Below, in pieces: positions 20,674 to 29,481 of a DNA stretch of 64,000 nucleotides (the first letter of the stretch is position 1; every line of letters begins with the position of its first letter). This DNA is from Edaphobacillus lindanitolerans (GTDB lineage Bacteria; Bacillota; Bacilli; Bacillales_A; Planococcaceae), in assembly GCF_900156305.1 (NCBI RefSeq), contig NZ_FTPL01000002.1, positions 62,001 through 126,000 of the forward strand, in the 5' to 3' direction. The notes below the pieces were generated by a model. It was not told the origin of the DNA. It searched no databases and saw nothing but the letters and a program-made list of their open reading frames with translations. The position numbers and the translations under genes were made by a program.

Positions 20674-21945
20674 TTAATTTTCCGGGACCGGCTCATAGCG
20701 CGACGGGTCCGGAACGAAATAGAGGACGATGCCGCCGATGATGAACAGGATGATGAGACTGAATACGCCTGCATTCGTGTTGCCGGTCATCTGTGCGGTT
20801 ACACCGACGAGGAGCGGGCCCATGATGGAAGCAAATTTGCCGAAGATGTTATAGAAACCGAAGAATTCATTCGAGTTTTCTTTCGGCACGAGCCGTCCGA
20901 AGTAGGAGCGGCTGAGTGCCTGGATCCCGCCCTGTGAGGTTCCGACGAGCATGGCGAGAACCCAGAAGTCCAGGACACTGTCCATGAAATATGCATAAAT
21001 GCAAACGACCGTGTAAACGGCAATGCCGACGTAAAGCAGCTGCTTCGTTCCGAACCGGTCGGCCAGCCGGCCGTACAGGAAGGAAAATGGGGCGGCGATC
21101 ACCTGGGTCATGAACAGGATCAGAAGCAGGCTGGTCGAACCGATGCCGAGATCCGAACCGTAAGCAGTCGACATGGAAATGATCGTCCCGACGCCGTCGA
21201 TGTAGAAGAAGTATGCAAGCAGGAACAGGAACAGTCCCCGATATTTTCTGATTTCCCGGAACGTCCCGGCGAGCCGGCGGAACGACTTGACGATCGGCTG
21301 TGCTTCCGGCTCGATGTAGAAGCGCTGCTTCACATGGCGGAACATCGGGATGGAGAAGACGATCCACCAGACGGCGGTGATCAAGAATGCCGCCCGGCTG
21401 GCGTTCGTCATCGACAGCGGAATCAGCTCGAATTGGGCGAGCATGATGATCGCGATCGAAAGGATGAACGGAATGCAGCTTCCGATATAGCCGATGCCGT
21501 AGCCGAACGCGGAAACCCGGTTCATCCGTTCCGAATCCGACACATCGGTCAGGAACGAGTCATAGAAGACATTCGCCCCTGTCGAGCCGAGTGCGGCGAA
21601 CGTATAGACAATGAGCAGCATGAGCCAATTGTCCGCCGGAACAAACGCGAGAAATGCGGTTGACCCCGCGCCGAGGATGAAGAAGAACGTGAAGAACTTT
21701 TTCTTCATTCCTTTATAGTCGGCGATCGTGCCGAGGATCGGTCCGAGCATCGCCAGGATGAATGTGAAAATGGAAATCGTATATCCGAGATAAGCCGTCG
21801 AGTCAGCACCGCTGATTCCCGCGTCGGTCGCCGCCGCTTTATAAAACAGCGGGAACACGGCTGTCGTGATGATGATCGAATAAGCCGAGTTCGCCCAGTC
21901 GTACATCGCCCAGCTTTTCTCTTCTGTAGTCAGCCGGAGTTTCAA
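20674..21945 (-). CDS. MFS transporter, UMF1 (Atg22-like) family
   Basis: A 12-TM major facilitator of 423 residues. The N-terminus EEKSWAMYDWANSAYS is the hallmark of the UMF1/Atg22-like group, whose fungal members export amino acids from the vacuole. The bacterial substrate is not established. It starts with TTG (21945-21943) after GAGGGGGAATCAGG. About 110 bp upstream of the start begins a 21-bp tandem repeat array. It is likely monocistronic. Confidence 0.88.
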   Translation of the reverse strand: MKLRLTTEEKSWAMYDWANSAYSIIITTAVFPLFYKAAATDAGISGADSTAYLGYTISIFTFILAMLGPILGTIADYKGMKKKFFTFFFILGAGSTAFLAFVPADNWLMLLIVYTFAALGSTGANVFYDSFLTDVSDSERMNRVSAFGYGIGYIGSCIPFILSIAIIMLAQFELIPLSMTNASRAAFLITAVWWIVFSIPMFRHVKQRFYIEPEAQPIVKSFRRLAGTFREIRKYRGLFLFLLAYFFYIDGVGTIISMSTAYGSDLGIGSTSLLLILFMTQVIAAPFSFLYGRLADRFGTKQLLYVGIAVYTVVCIYAYFMDSVLDFWVLAMLVGTSQGGIQALSRSYFGRLVPKENSNEFFGFYNIFGKFASIMGPLLVGVTAQMTGNTNAGVFSLIILFIIGGIVLYFVPDPSRYEPVPEN

Positions 21946-22051
21946 CCTGATTCCCCCTCAGGATGGTGCGTGTTTTCCCCATTGTATCAAGTCGGGTCCG
22001 CGAAAAGGAGAAGTTTTTGAAATATTTCAGGGAGGGGCGGCTTGTTTCATC

Positions 22052-22220
22052 ATAGGTTTCTTCGAAGTGGGGCCGGGTTTTCACTGAATTGGCAAGGAGT
22101 TTTTGTTAACCAGTCTCGAGTTTTCCTTAATCGGTCTTGAGTTTTCCCAAAGCGTTCCCGAGTTTTCCCGAATCGGCCCTGAGTTTCCTGACCGGGACTT
22201 CAGATTTTCCGGATGCCGGT
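22052..22220. repeat. Degenerate 21-bp tandem array 1
   Basis: About eight units of 21 bp (one of 20): units start at 22052, 22073, 22094, 22115, 22136, 22157, 22178 and 22198. The best units match CYYGAGTTTTCCCNAATCGG. The outer units are more diverged. Units are contiguous with no spacers, so this is not CRISPR. It lies between the MFS gene and the toxin remnant. Confidence 0.85.
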
Positions 22221-22245
22221 TGAAGCAACCTCATCTGAATAAGGG

Positions 22246-22312
22246 GGCATACCGAGGACGGCGACCCCTTTTTGCAGGAAGGAGGAATTCTTGTCCGTGA
22301 TGGTTTCCAGGT
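22246..22312 (-). pseudogene. Remnant of an LXG toxin gene
   Basis: About 67 nt differ at only about 8 positions from nt 23790-23856 of the intact toxin gene, in the same orientation. On the minus strand it reads LETITDKNSSFLQKGVAVLG, equivalent to residues 303-322 of the toxin, the segment joining the LXG part to the variable C-terminal domain. Similarity ends on both sides and no start codon or ribosome site exists. It lies just downstream of the immunity gene, as left-over toxin cassettes often do in polymorphic toxin loci. Confidence 0.85.
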
Positions 22313-22420
22313 AGGCCAGTGCAGTTTACCATGGACAATTGGACGAATGACTTTGCGTTTAGCCCAAATCGTATAATACGTGGGGGTAGAAGGAGAGCGA
22401 AGTCATAGATCAGAATGCAG

Positions 22421-22449
22421 AAAAGAAGGCGCTGATGTCAGGCGCCTTC
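22421..22449 (-). terminator. Intrinsic terminator of the toxin-immunity operon
   Basis: On the minus strand GAAGGCGC and GCGCCTTC flank a 9-nt loop holding the immunity stop codon, then TTTTCTG. Confidence 0.75.
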
Positions 22450-23166
22450 AGTTGTTTCCTTATAATGAACCATGTCATACGGGTAATAAGGGACATTCTT
22501 CAGGCTGCTGTCATCAAGTCCGAGGATCTTTGCAACGGCTCCACTTTCAAAACTCCAGTAGCCGCTGTAGATTGGATCAGGATGTTTATGGGAGTCATAC
22601 CAACCGGAATCATTATGCCCAGTGTACCAATACTTTTCAAGGTAAATTTTCAAATTTTTCAACTGATCCTTTTTGTCTTGGTTACCGATAACTTCAGCCA
22701 ATTTGGCGTAAGGACGATTGTAGAGAAGCTCACCCCGTAGATATTTATCTCCTTGACATTTCCCTTGGATCAGGAACTCCAGAAGACCATCCTGTACATT
22801 ATATTTCCTCACGAGTCCAATCAGCCTGTCAAACTGGCCGTTTTCTATATCCAGCATGACTCCAATGGATAACATCCAGAGCATCCGTTCATAGTTTTCA
22901 CCATTCCAAGATTTCTCCAAGACCTTGATAACGTCAGGGAAAAAATCTAAGACCTCATTAATTGGGCGGCCAGCGGAATAGAGCGCCTTCAACTTTGCGA
23001 AGTGGTAACCGGTCAATATGATGTAACCGACCCGCACTCCCTTATCATGTTCACCTCTTTGCTGTATGACCATCTCTATTCCTTTAGAATACCTTTCAAT
23101 CCTAGCAGTTTCATCTCGAATAAATTTCTCGAAATAAAGGTCGTCTTTTAAAAAGTCCCTTGTCAT
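22438..23166 (-). CDS. PoNi-type immunity protein (DUF1910/DUF1911)
   Basis: The likely cytosolic antidote that binds the PoNe nuclease encoded just upstream. In 242 residues the N-terminal helices match DUF1910 (KDDLYFEKFIRDETARIERY), and the C-terminal YWSFESGAVAKILGLDD with PYYPYDMVHY matches the DUF1911 PoNi signature. The ATG at 23166 has AAGGAGA at 6 nt; an in-frame ATG at 23193 overlaps the toxin stop without a site. The gap to the toxin is 19 nt, so co-expression is expected. It is visibly more AT-rich than core genes, suggesting acquisition by transfer. Confidence 0.9.
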   Translation of the reverse strand: MTRDFLKDDLYFEKFIRDETARIERYSKGIEMVIQQRGEHDKGVRVGYIILTGYHFAKLKALYSAGRPINEVLDFFPDVIKVLEKSWNGENYERMLWMLSIGVMLDIENGQFDRLIGLVRKYNVQDGLLEFLIQGKCQGDKYLRGELLYNRPYAKLAEVIGNQDKKDQLKNLKIYLEKYWYTGHNDSGWYDSHKHPDPIYSGYWSFESGAVAKILGLDDSSLKNVPYYPYDMVHYKETTEGA

Positions 23167-23185
23167 AGTGATTCTCCTTATAGTC

Positions 23186-24760
23186 TTAATCAATTATCTT
23201 TTGGTGTACTTTTCCGTCAGGTTTTATACGAAGTAAATTCTTTTGTACATTATTAGGATTAAACAGACTTTCATATGCTATCTCATCGGCCTTCTCTATG
23301 CCGACTGCTTTATTCAGACGTTCTGTATCAAACACCCAATCATCGCTCATTTGTTTGATCTCTCTTTTCGGATCCTTGATAGTGGCTTTGCCGAGTCTCG
23401 ATGTATTATATTTCGCCTCAGCAATAATAAACTTAGGCGGAGGAGTGGAATTCTCATAAACACCATCGATACCCTTAGCAATCTTTTGATCAAGTTTAGT
23501 CACACGGTCCAGGCTGATTCGTTGATACCCCTGACTCTCATAATGCACATCCATCTTCATCTCGCCGTAGTTTCCTTTTTGCTGGTTGTTTTTCAGTTTG
23601 GTCTTACCAGACTCTACAGATTTTATTGCATTGCGCTGCTGGATTTGTGCGACCTCAGTCGCGGTGTAGTGGCGTTTGCCTTTAAGCGCCGCATTGTTGG
23701 CAGTGTCGGCCTTGAACCACTTGGCGACCGGTGATTTCCGGATCAGTTTAAATCCGAGATTCCCGGCTTTGACCCCTTTGCCCATAGGCGTCAGGCCGAG
23801 GATGGCGATTCCTTTTTGCAGGAAGGAGGAGTCCTTGTCCGTGATGGTTTCCAGGTCATCCAACAGGAGGAAATCGGCCGTTCCTTTGAGGGCATTAAGG
23901 AATCCGTTCCCGGTTTCCGGTTTTTCAGTGCTGCTTCCGGTTGCCGCGCCGGTGGCAGTCATCAGGGATTCAGCTGAACGACCCTTCAGTGGCGTGAAGC
24001 CGAGGTTGCTTCCATTGCTTCCATTGTACAAAACATTCTCGGGGTTCTCCATGGTCTCCATTCCGCTGACACTGTCGGTTGCGGAAGAGTGGTGTGCCAA
24101 ATCCAATTGAAGGGGCGATCTGGCAGTCGATGCCGTCCATTGTTCGGCAGGGAAATCAATGTCCGTCAATCCCGCCCGGTACAAAGTTTCGATTTGAGTG
24201 ATCCATTGTTCCATCGCTTGCAGCTGGTCTGACATGGGCGTCAGCCGGTTGGTCTGTGTTGCGTCAAACTCATTCAGATCAGCGACAGTGCGGTTTTTAT
24301 CCCGCCTTGCATCCTGTATCCCTTCTTGAACCTGACTGTCGTCCAGGCGGGGGAGGCTGACGAGATCGGCCACGCTGTCCATGATCGAGTTGGCCTCGTT
24401 CGTCAAGTCACCGGAAATCCGGGAAATCTGATTCAGCCCATTCACCACTTCGCTTTCAATAAAGCCCTCATCTATGTATCCATCGGGAGCTGGCTCCAGC
24501 GCATCAATTGCGGATTCAAGTCTGGCTAATGTGCTGTGGAATTTCTCTTTGAACAAGAGAAAGTACTCGAGGAATGGCTGGTGGCATTCCTGATAAAACT
24601 TCCTGATGGCCTCTCCGCCGTGGCCTTTCAGTGCTTCGTCCAACCGCACCAATTCGTTTACGGACTCCATGATCAGCGCCATTTCACTCTCGAGCCGATC
24701 CAAAGTATCCTTATTGCGCCTGAGCCCCTCTTCAAACGGGGCGACGTCCAACACCTTCAA
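23186..24760 (-). CDS. LXG-domain polymorphic toxin with PoNe DNase C-terminus
   Basis: An antibacterial toxin, probably exported by a type VII (Esx/YukA) system, that cleaves DNA in rival cells. In 524 residues: an LXG helical domain (about 1-215), a linker and pre-toxin segment (about 240-345), then a PD-(D/E)XK nuclease of the PoNe type (about 385-524). Candidate catalytic residues are E400 (GNYGE), D432 (GID) and E448/K450 (EAK); QMSDDWV at 470-476 is also typical. It starts with TTG after AAGGTGAT. The N-terminal part is GC-rich like the host; the C-terminal part is AT-rich. No WXG100 partner or secretion gene is in the window. Confidence 0.9.
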   Translation of the reverse strand: MKVLDVAPFEEGLRRNKDTLDRLESEMALIMESVNELVRLDEALKGHGGEAIRKFYQECHQPFLEYFLLFKEKFHSTLARLESAIDALEPAPDGYIDEGFIESEVVNGLNQISRISGDLTNEANSIMDSVADLVSLPRLDDSQVQEGIQDARRDKNRTVADLNEFDATQTNRLTPMSDQLQAMEQWITQIETLYRAGLTDIDFPAEQWTASTARSPLQLDLAHHSSATDSVSGMETMENPENVLYNGSNGSNLGFTPLKGRSAESLMTATGAATGSSTEKPETGNGFLNALKGTADFLLLDDLETITDKDSSFLQKGIAILGLTPMGKGVKAGNLGFKLIRKSPVAKWFKADTANNAALKGKRHYTATEVAQIQQRNAIKSVESGKTKLKNNQQKGNYGEMKMDVHYESQGYQRISLDRVTKLDQKIAKGIDGVYENSTPPPKFIIAEAKYNTSRLGKATIKDPKREIKQMSDDWVFDTERLNKAVGIEKADEIAYESLFNPNNVQKNLLRIKPDGKVHQKIID

Positions 24761-24920
24761 TCCCCATCACCTTCTTTTGCAGAAATTCAAAGCGAAATCA
24801 ATTACCAATAGTTTACCATCGGCTGAAGATGTAATCGCCATGACGTTTATCCTATTTTGCGGGAATAGGATTGTGTAGTTTCCGTCTTTAATGGGCGATT
24901 GATCATATATGGCAATGATT

Positions 24921-25025
24921 TAACTGCTTCGAATTGGTATTGCAATGACTCGCATCCGCTTCGTAACCACTTGCGCTCGGAAGGTAACCACTCGGACTGT
25001 CCGGAGCTCACTTGAAACCCTGCAG
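24921..25025. repeat. Degenerate 21-bp tandem array 2
   Basis: Five 21-bp units start at 24921, 24942, 24963, 24984 and 25005; the middle ones share GTAACCACTYG. On the minus strand the units read NCRAGTGGTTAC, so they share an RAGT core with array 1. It lies in the 390-bp gap between the toxin start and yfmR. The rest of that gap shows no gene. Confidence 0.75.
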
Positions 25026-25150
25026 CCTGCGAGGCCTGCCCGTCAGCCCAAATCCCCTGAACTTCCAACATCGGTGCAATACAGCCGGATGGTCTATCAT
25101 GCTGCTTTCTTGTATGATGAAAGGGTACTTATCGGATTGGAAGTGGGAAT

Positions 25151-27043
25151 ATGAGCCAACTCATCGTGTCGGACCTGACGAAGACAGTCGGGGACAAGAC
25201 GTTGTTCAAACAGATCAATTTCACAATCACCTCCGGGGACCGGATCGGGCTGATCGGCGTGAACGGGACGGGAAAATCGACGCTGCTCTCAATCATTGCC
25301 GGCGACCTGTATGCGGACGAGGGGACATTCGATCATCCGAATGATTACCGGATCGTCCACCTTCCGCAGGATCCCGTGCTGGATCCCGGTCTGTCGGTGC
25401 TCCAGACGGTGTTTGCAGGGGACTCGCCGCTCATCCGGTTGAACCGGGAATACGAAAATGCGCTGAAGGAACTGTCCGATTCACCGGATTCCCCTCAAGC
25501 CCAGGAGCGGTTCGCTGCGCTTCAAAACCGGATGGATGCGGAAGGCGGCTGGGATCTCAACGCACGGGCGAAGATGATCCTCTCGAAGCTCGGCCTCCCG
25601 GACACGGATGCCCTGGCCGGAACCTTGTCGGGCGGCCAGCAAAAGCGTGCGGCACTGGCGCATGTACTGCTCGAGCCGGCGGACCTGCTGCTGCTGGACG
25701 AGCCGACGAACCATCTGGATGTCACATCGATCGAGTGGCTTCAGGACTATTTGCGTCAGCTCGGCAGCAGTCTCCTGTTCATCACGCACGACCGGTATTT
25801 CCTCGACGCGGTGTCCACGCACATCTACGAGCTGGCAGACCGGACATTGTACAGCCACCGGGGCTCCTACTCGGATTTCCTGGAGGCGAAGGCGCTCCGG
25901 ACCGAACAGGCGGTGGCGACACGGGACAAGGACCGGAACCGGTACCGCAATGAACTCAAATGGATCCGGCGCGGGGCGAAGGCCCGGTCGACAAAGCAGA
26001 AAGCCCGGATCGGCCGGTTTGAAGAGCTGTCCGAAAAAGTGAAAAAGGAACATGAACAGGATCCGCTCGACCTGTCGCTCATGACGAGCCGTCTCGGCAA
26101 GAAAGTGCTCGAAGGAGAGCGGGTGACGAAACGGTACGGCGGCCGCACCGTGATCGACGACTTTTCATTTCTCCTCCAGGGAGGGGACCGGATTGCCGTG
26201 ATCGGGCCGAACGGAGCGGGGAAGTCCACGCTCATGAACATTCTGTCCGGACACACGGTCCCGGACAGCGGGGAACTCCTCAAGGGTGAGACCGTCCGGA
26301 TTGCCCATTTCACGCAGCATCTTCCGGAAATGGACGAAGGCCAGCGGATCATCGAATATGTGACCGAGGCCTCGAATGACATCGCCCGCCGGGACGGCGC
26401 GCGGTATTCGGCCGTCCAGATGCTCGAACAATTCCTGTTCCCGTCGAACGTCCACGGCACCCTCATCGGCAAGCTGTCCGGCGGAGAGCGGAAGCGCCTG
26501 TATCTTCTGCGGCTCCTGATCGAGCAGCCGAACGTGCTGCTTCTCGATGAACCGACGAACGACCTGGATCTTGAAACCTTGTCGGTCCTTGAAGGATTCA
26601 TCGATACCTTCCCGGGTGTAGTCGTCACGATTTCCCACGACCGGTTCTTCCTGGACCGGACCTCGAGGAAACTGTGGATTCTGGACGGCTCCGGTCTTGT
26701 GAAGCAGGAGATCGGCATTTATTCCGATTATCTTGAAAAAGCGGGCGCTCCCCAGATTGCCGCATCGGAGAAATCTGCGCGTCAGAAATCGGATGAGTCC
26801 GTGCCGGAAAAGCCCAAGAAGAAAAAGATGACGCTCGGCGAGAAAGAGGAATGGGAAGAAATCGCCGGTAAGATCGAAGAAGCGGAACAGGCCATCATGG
26901 AAGCAGAGGAAGAACTCGCGGGTGCGGGTTCCGATTACGGCAGGGTGAGTGAACTGTCCGCCCGTCTGGACGAAATCAACACTGAATACGAAAGGCTCAT
27001 CGAACGCTGGTCTTATCTTGAGGATCTGGCCGGAGGGTCTTGA
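25151..27043 (+). CDS. yfmR: ABC-F ATPase, Uup/YfmR type
   Basis: A ribosome-associated ABC-F protein that in B. subtilis helps relieve ribosome stalls at proline-rich stretches alongside EF-P. In 630 residues: two ATPase domains with Walker A GVNGTGKST (about 38-46) and GPNGAGKST (about 353-361), signatures LSGGQQKR and LSGGERKR, and DEPTNHLD / DEPTNDLD. A Uup-type C-terminal coiled coil spans about 545-630 after a KPKKKKMT linker. All catalytic glutamates are present. YfmR is preferred over other ABC-F members because of length and this coiled coil. GGGAAT precedes the ATG. Confidence 0.87.
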   Translation: MSQLIVSDLTKTVGDKTLFKQINFTITSGDRIGLIGVNGTGKSTLLSIIAGDLYADEGTFDHPNDYRIVHLPQDPVLDPGLSVLQTVFAGDSPLIRLNREYENALKELSDSPDSPQAQERFAALQNRMDAEGGWDLNARAKMILSKLGLPDTDALAGTLSGGQQKRAALAHVLLEPADLLLLDEPTNHLDVTSIEWLQDYLRQLGSSLLFITHDRYFLDAVSTHIYELADRTLYSHRGSYSDFLEAKALRTEQAVATRDKDRNRYRNELKWIRRGAKARSTKQKARIGRFEELSEKVKKEHEQDPLDLSLMTSRLGKKVLEGERVTKRYGGRTVIDDFSFLLQGGDRIAVIGPNGAGKSTLMNILSGHTVPDSGELLKGETVRIAHFTQHLPEMDEGQRIIEYVTEASNDIARRDGARYSAVQMLEQFLFPSNVHGTLIGKLSGGERKRLYLLRLLIEQPNVLLLDEPTNDLDLETLSVLEGFIDTFPGVVVTISHDRFFLDRTSRKLWILDGSGLVKQEIGIYSDYLEKAGAPQIAASEKSARQKSDESVPEKPKKKKMTLGEKEEWEEIAGKIEEAEQAIMEAEEELAGAGSDYGRVSELSARLDEINTEYERLIERWSYLEDLAGGS

Positions 27044-27064
27044 GGAACCATAGGAGGGATTGCA

Positions 27065-28198
27065 TTGAAGATCATCACGATAGAACCGACGCCGAGCCCG
27101 AACTCAATGAAGGTCGTCCTTGACAGGGAACTGCCGTTCGGGAAGGCGTATAACTATAAGAAAGAAGAACTGGGCGATGCGCCGGACTTTATCCGTCAGC
27201 TCTTTGAAATCGACGGCGTGAAAGGGATTTACCATGTCATGGACTTCATCGCGATCGAGCGGAACGGCCGGTTCGACTGGGAGCCGATCCTTGCTTCGGT
27301 CCGAGCGGTGTTCGGGGAGGGCGCATCGGAAAGCGGGGAAGCCTCGGAAGCCGACGACCATTTCGGAGAAGTGTATGTACACGTGCAGGAATTCAAAGGG
27401 GTCCCGCTGCAGGTCAAAGTATTCGACGACCACGGAGAAGAGCGGTCCGCACTTTCCAAACGCTTTGTCGATGCAATGACTGCCGTCATGGAGGATGACG
27501 AGGAGAACTATATCCTCCAGAGAAAATGGGCCGACTACGGCATCCGCTACGGCGACAAGAAAGAGATCGGAGAGGAAGTCGTAAAAGAGATCGAGGCGGC
27601 TTACCCGCCGGAGCGGCTGGATGCGATTGTCCGGACGGGGAACGAGACGAAAGAGGCACCGGTTCTCGGACGCAGAGCGGTGACGCTGGAAGAATACCGG
27701 TCGGCGGATTCCTGGGAGGAGCGGTTCCGCCTGCTCGACCAGATGCCGGATCCGACGATGGACGATGTGCCGCTTCTCATGGAAGCACTTCAGGATGACA
27801 AAATGTCCGTCCGCCGGCTTGCGGTCGTCTACCTCGGCATGATCGAGGACCCGGCAGTCGTGCCGTATATCGGCAGGGCGATGGAAGACAAAAGTGCACC
27901 GGTCCGCCGGACTGCAGCGGACTCGATGAGCGACCTCGGATTCCCGGAATTCGAAGACCTGGCCATCCGGGCCCTGTCGGACAAAAGCAAGATCGTCCGC
28001 TGGCGCGGTGCGATGTATCTGTATGAATCCGGGACCGAAAAGGCGCTGCCCGCACTCCATGAGGCGGAGAACGATCCGGAATTTGAAGTGAAGCTGCAGG
28101 CGAAAATGGCCGCCGCCCGAATCGAAGGCGGAGAAGAGGCGAAGGGATCCATCTGGAAGCAGATGACTGAACTGCGATCCACGGCGAAAGGGGAATGA
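27065..28198 (+). CDS. CvfC/YpgR family protein (NifU-N domain plus HEAT repeats)
   Basis: A conserved Firmicute protein of 377 residues. The N-terminal 85 residues are a Nfu/NifU N-terminal-like domain (EPTPSPNSMKVVLD). The C-terminal half, from about 235, has HEAT-like repeats (VRRLAVVYLGMI, VRRTAADSMSDLG, VRWRGAMYLYESG). The S. aureus relative CvfC is described as a virulence factor; the molecular role is unclear. It starts with TTG, with AGGAGGG at 6 nt. It begins the cvfC-brxA-methyltransferase unit with tight spacing. Confidence 0.88.
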   Translation: MKIITIEPTPSPNSMKVVLDRELPFGKAYNYKKEELGDAPDFIRQLFEIDGVKGIYHVMDFIAIERNGRFDWEPILASVRAVFGEGASESGEASEADDHFGEVYVHVQEFKGVPLQVKVFDDHGEERSALSKRFVDAMTAVMEDDEENYILQRKWADYGIRYGDKKEIGEEVVKEIEAAYPPERLDAIVRTGNETKEAPVLGRRAVTLEEYRSADSWEERFRLLDQMPDPTMDDVPLLMEALQDDKMSVRRLAVVYLGMIEDPAVVPYIGRAMEDKSAPVRRTAADSMSDLGFPEFEDLAIRALSDKSKIVRWRGAMYLYESGTEKALPALHEAENDPEFEVKLQAKMAAARIEGGEEAKGSIWKQMTELRSTAKGE

Positions 28199-28201
28199 GA
28201 A

Positions 28202-28636
28202 ATGGAAGCGTATGAAGCATATATGAAGCAGATGGCAGAACCGATGAGGAGGGAACTGACCGAAAACGGGTTCCGTGAACTCACGACCGCAGAGGATGTG
28301 GACGCCTTCATGGACAACGCGGAAGGCATATCGCTCGTTGTCATCAATTCGGTATGCGGCTGTGCCGCCGGTCTCGCCCGGCCGGCAGTTGTCGGCGCGG
28401 TTGCGGAACTTGAAAAGAAGCCGGACCATCTCGTGACCGTTTTTGCCGGCCAGGACAGGGAAGCAACAGAGACAATGCGAGGATATCTGCAGGACGTGCC
28501 GCCGAGCTCTCCTTCAATTGCCATCATGGAAGGCAGCATGCTCAAGTACTTTATCCCGCGCGAGCAGATCGAGGACCATGACCTCGAACAGGTGCAGGAT
28601 CACCTGGCAGGCGCACTCCGCCAGATGATCGGGTGA
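28202..28636 (+). CDS. brxA: Bacilliredoxin BrxA (YphP)
   Basis: Removes bacillithiol from S-bacillithiolated proteins in the cytosol. The 144-residue thioredoxin-like protein has the family CGC active site (C52, C54 in NSVCGCAAGLARP) and the PSSPSIAIMEG segment. The length equals YphP. Its start is 3 nt after the cvfC stop, and its stop overlaps the next start (GTGA). It implies that the organism uses bacillithiol, as Bacillales do. Confidence 0.94.
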   Translation: MEAYEAYMKQMAEPMRRELTENGFRELTTAEDVDAFMDNAEGISLVVINSVCGCAAGLARPAVVGAVAELEKKPDHLVTVFAGQDREATETMRGYLQDVPPSSPSIAIMEGSMLKYFIPREQIEDHDLEQVQDHLAGALRQMIG

Positions 28637-29415
28637 ACCGGCCGATCGTCACGACCGGCCAGCACCCCGACGGACGCAGTGAGGAGCTGGCCCGGCAGGC
28701 GGCGGGGGAAGTCGGCAGTGAATTCGTCCCCCGGAAAAAACGGTCCGTCCGAAAGCTCATGAACGACTACGGCCGTCCTGTTTTGGTGGCCGGCAAAGAT
28801 CGCTTCGAATACCACACCGATCCGGACGTCCAGCCGCTGTTCTTCCATCCGGGACTTGCCGCCATCCGGATCAAGCGGCTCCGCGACGGCGGCCGGGACG
28901 TGATGGCCGATGCGTGCGGACTCAGGCCCGGAGATTCCTTCCTCGACTGCACGCTCGGACTCGGGACGGACTCCACGGTCGCTTCGTTCATTGCCGGCCC
29001 GGAAGGAAGGGTGACCGGTTGCGAGGCCGATCCGATCGTCGCCTATATCGTCTCGCGCGGCCTTGGGACGTACACGGATTCCCCGCCGGATGTGCTGGAG
29101 GCGATGAGGCGTATCCGGGTCTGCCGGGAAGAGTCCGGGGAATACCTCGGACGGTGTCCCGACAACAGCCATGACATCGTCTACCTCGATCCGATGTTCG
29201 AGGAAGCCATCACCGAATCCGCGGCGTTTGCGCCGCTCCGATCCGCAGGCGTCCACGGTCTTCCGGGCGATGAACTCTTCCGGGAAGCCCGAAGGGTCGC
29301 CCGCCGCCGCGTGGTCCTGAAGGCCCACTTCAAGTCCGGGCTTTTCGACCGGTATGGATTCTCCCGGATCGAGCGGCCGAACACAAAGTTCCATTACGGT
29401 GTGCTGGATGTGTGA
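28633..29415 (+). CDS. Class I SAM-dependent methyltransferase, RsmJ-like
   Basis: A predicted methyltransferase of 260 residues. The SAM-binding motif I is FLDCTLGLGTDS (about 97-108), then an acidic motif II (GCEADP). HDIVYLDPMF (about 176-185) resembles the DPPY/DPMY motif of N-methyltransferases and of RsmJ, which acts on 16S rRNA in enterobacteria. GTG start inside the brxA stop. The terminator follows. The substrate is not known; rRNA is a guess from the RsmJ-like motif. Confidence 0.82.
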   Translation: MNRPIVTTGQHPDGRSEELARQAAGEVGSEFVPRKKRSVRKLMNDYGRPVLVAGKDRFEYHTDPDVQPLFFHPGLAAIRIKRLRDGGRDVMADACGLRPGDSFLDCTLGLGTDSTVASFIAGPEGRVTGCEADPIVAYIVSRGLGTYTDSPPDVLEAMRRIRVCREESGEYLGRCPDNSHDIVYLDPMFEEAITESAAFAPLRSAGVHGLPGDELFREARRVARRRVVLKAHFKSGLFDRYGFSRIERPNTKFHYGVLDV

Positions 29416-29446
29416 GTTGTCCGGTGAACAACAGATCGGGAAAGAG

Positions 29447-29477
29447 AAAACCCGCCGGCAGATGCCGGCGGGTTTTT
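29447..29477. terminator. Bidirectional terminator
   Basis: AAACCCGCCGGCA and TGCCGGCGGGTTTTT. It ends the cvfC-brxA unit on the plus strand and the 25-residue peptide gene on the minus strand. Confidence 0.93.
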
Positions 29478-29481
29478 GGTA

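Noticed and set aside
22052-22220. Possible CRISPR array
   Set aside because: Units are contiguous and degenerate, without spacers, and there are no cas genes.
22103-22300. A 65-codon frame with a repeated heptapeptide (LEFSxIG-like)
   Set aside because: It is a by-product of the 21-bp array, which is three-frame compatible; no ribosome site.
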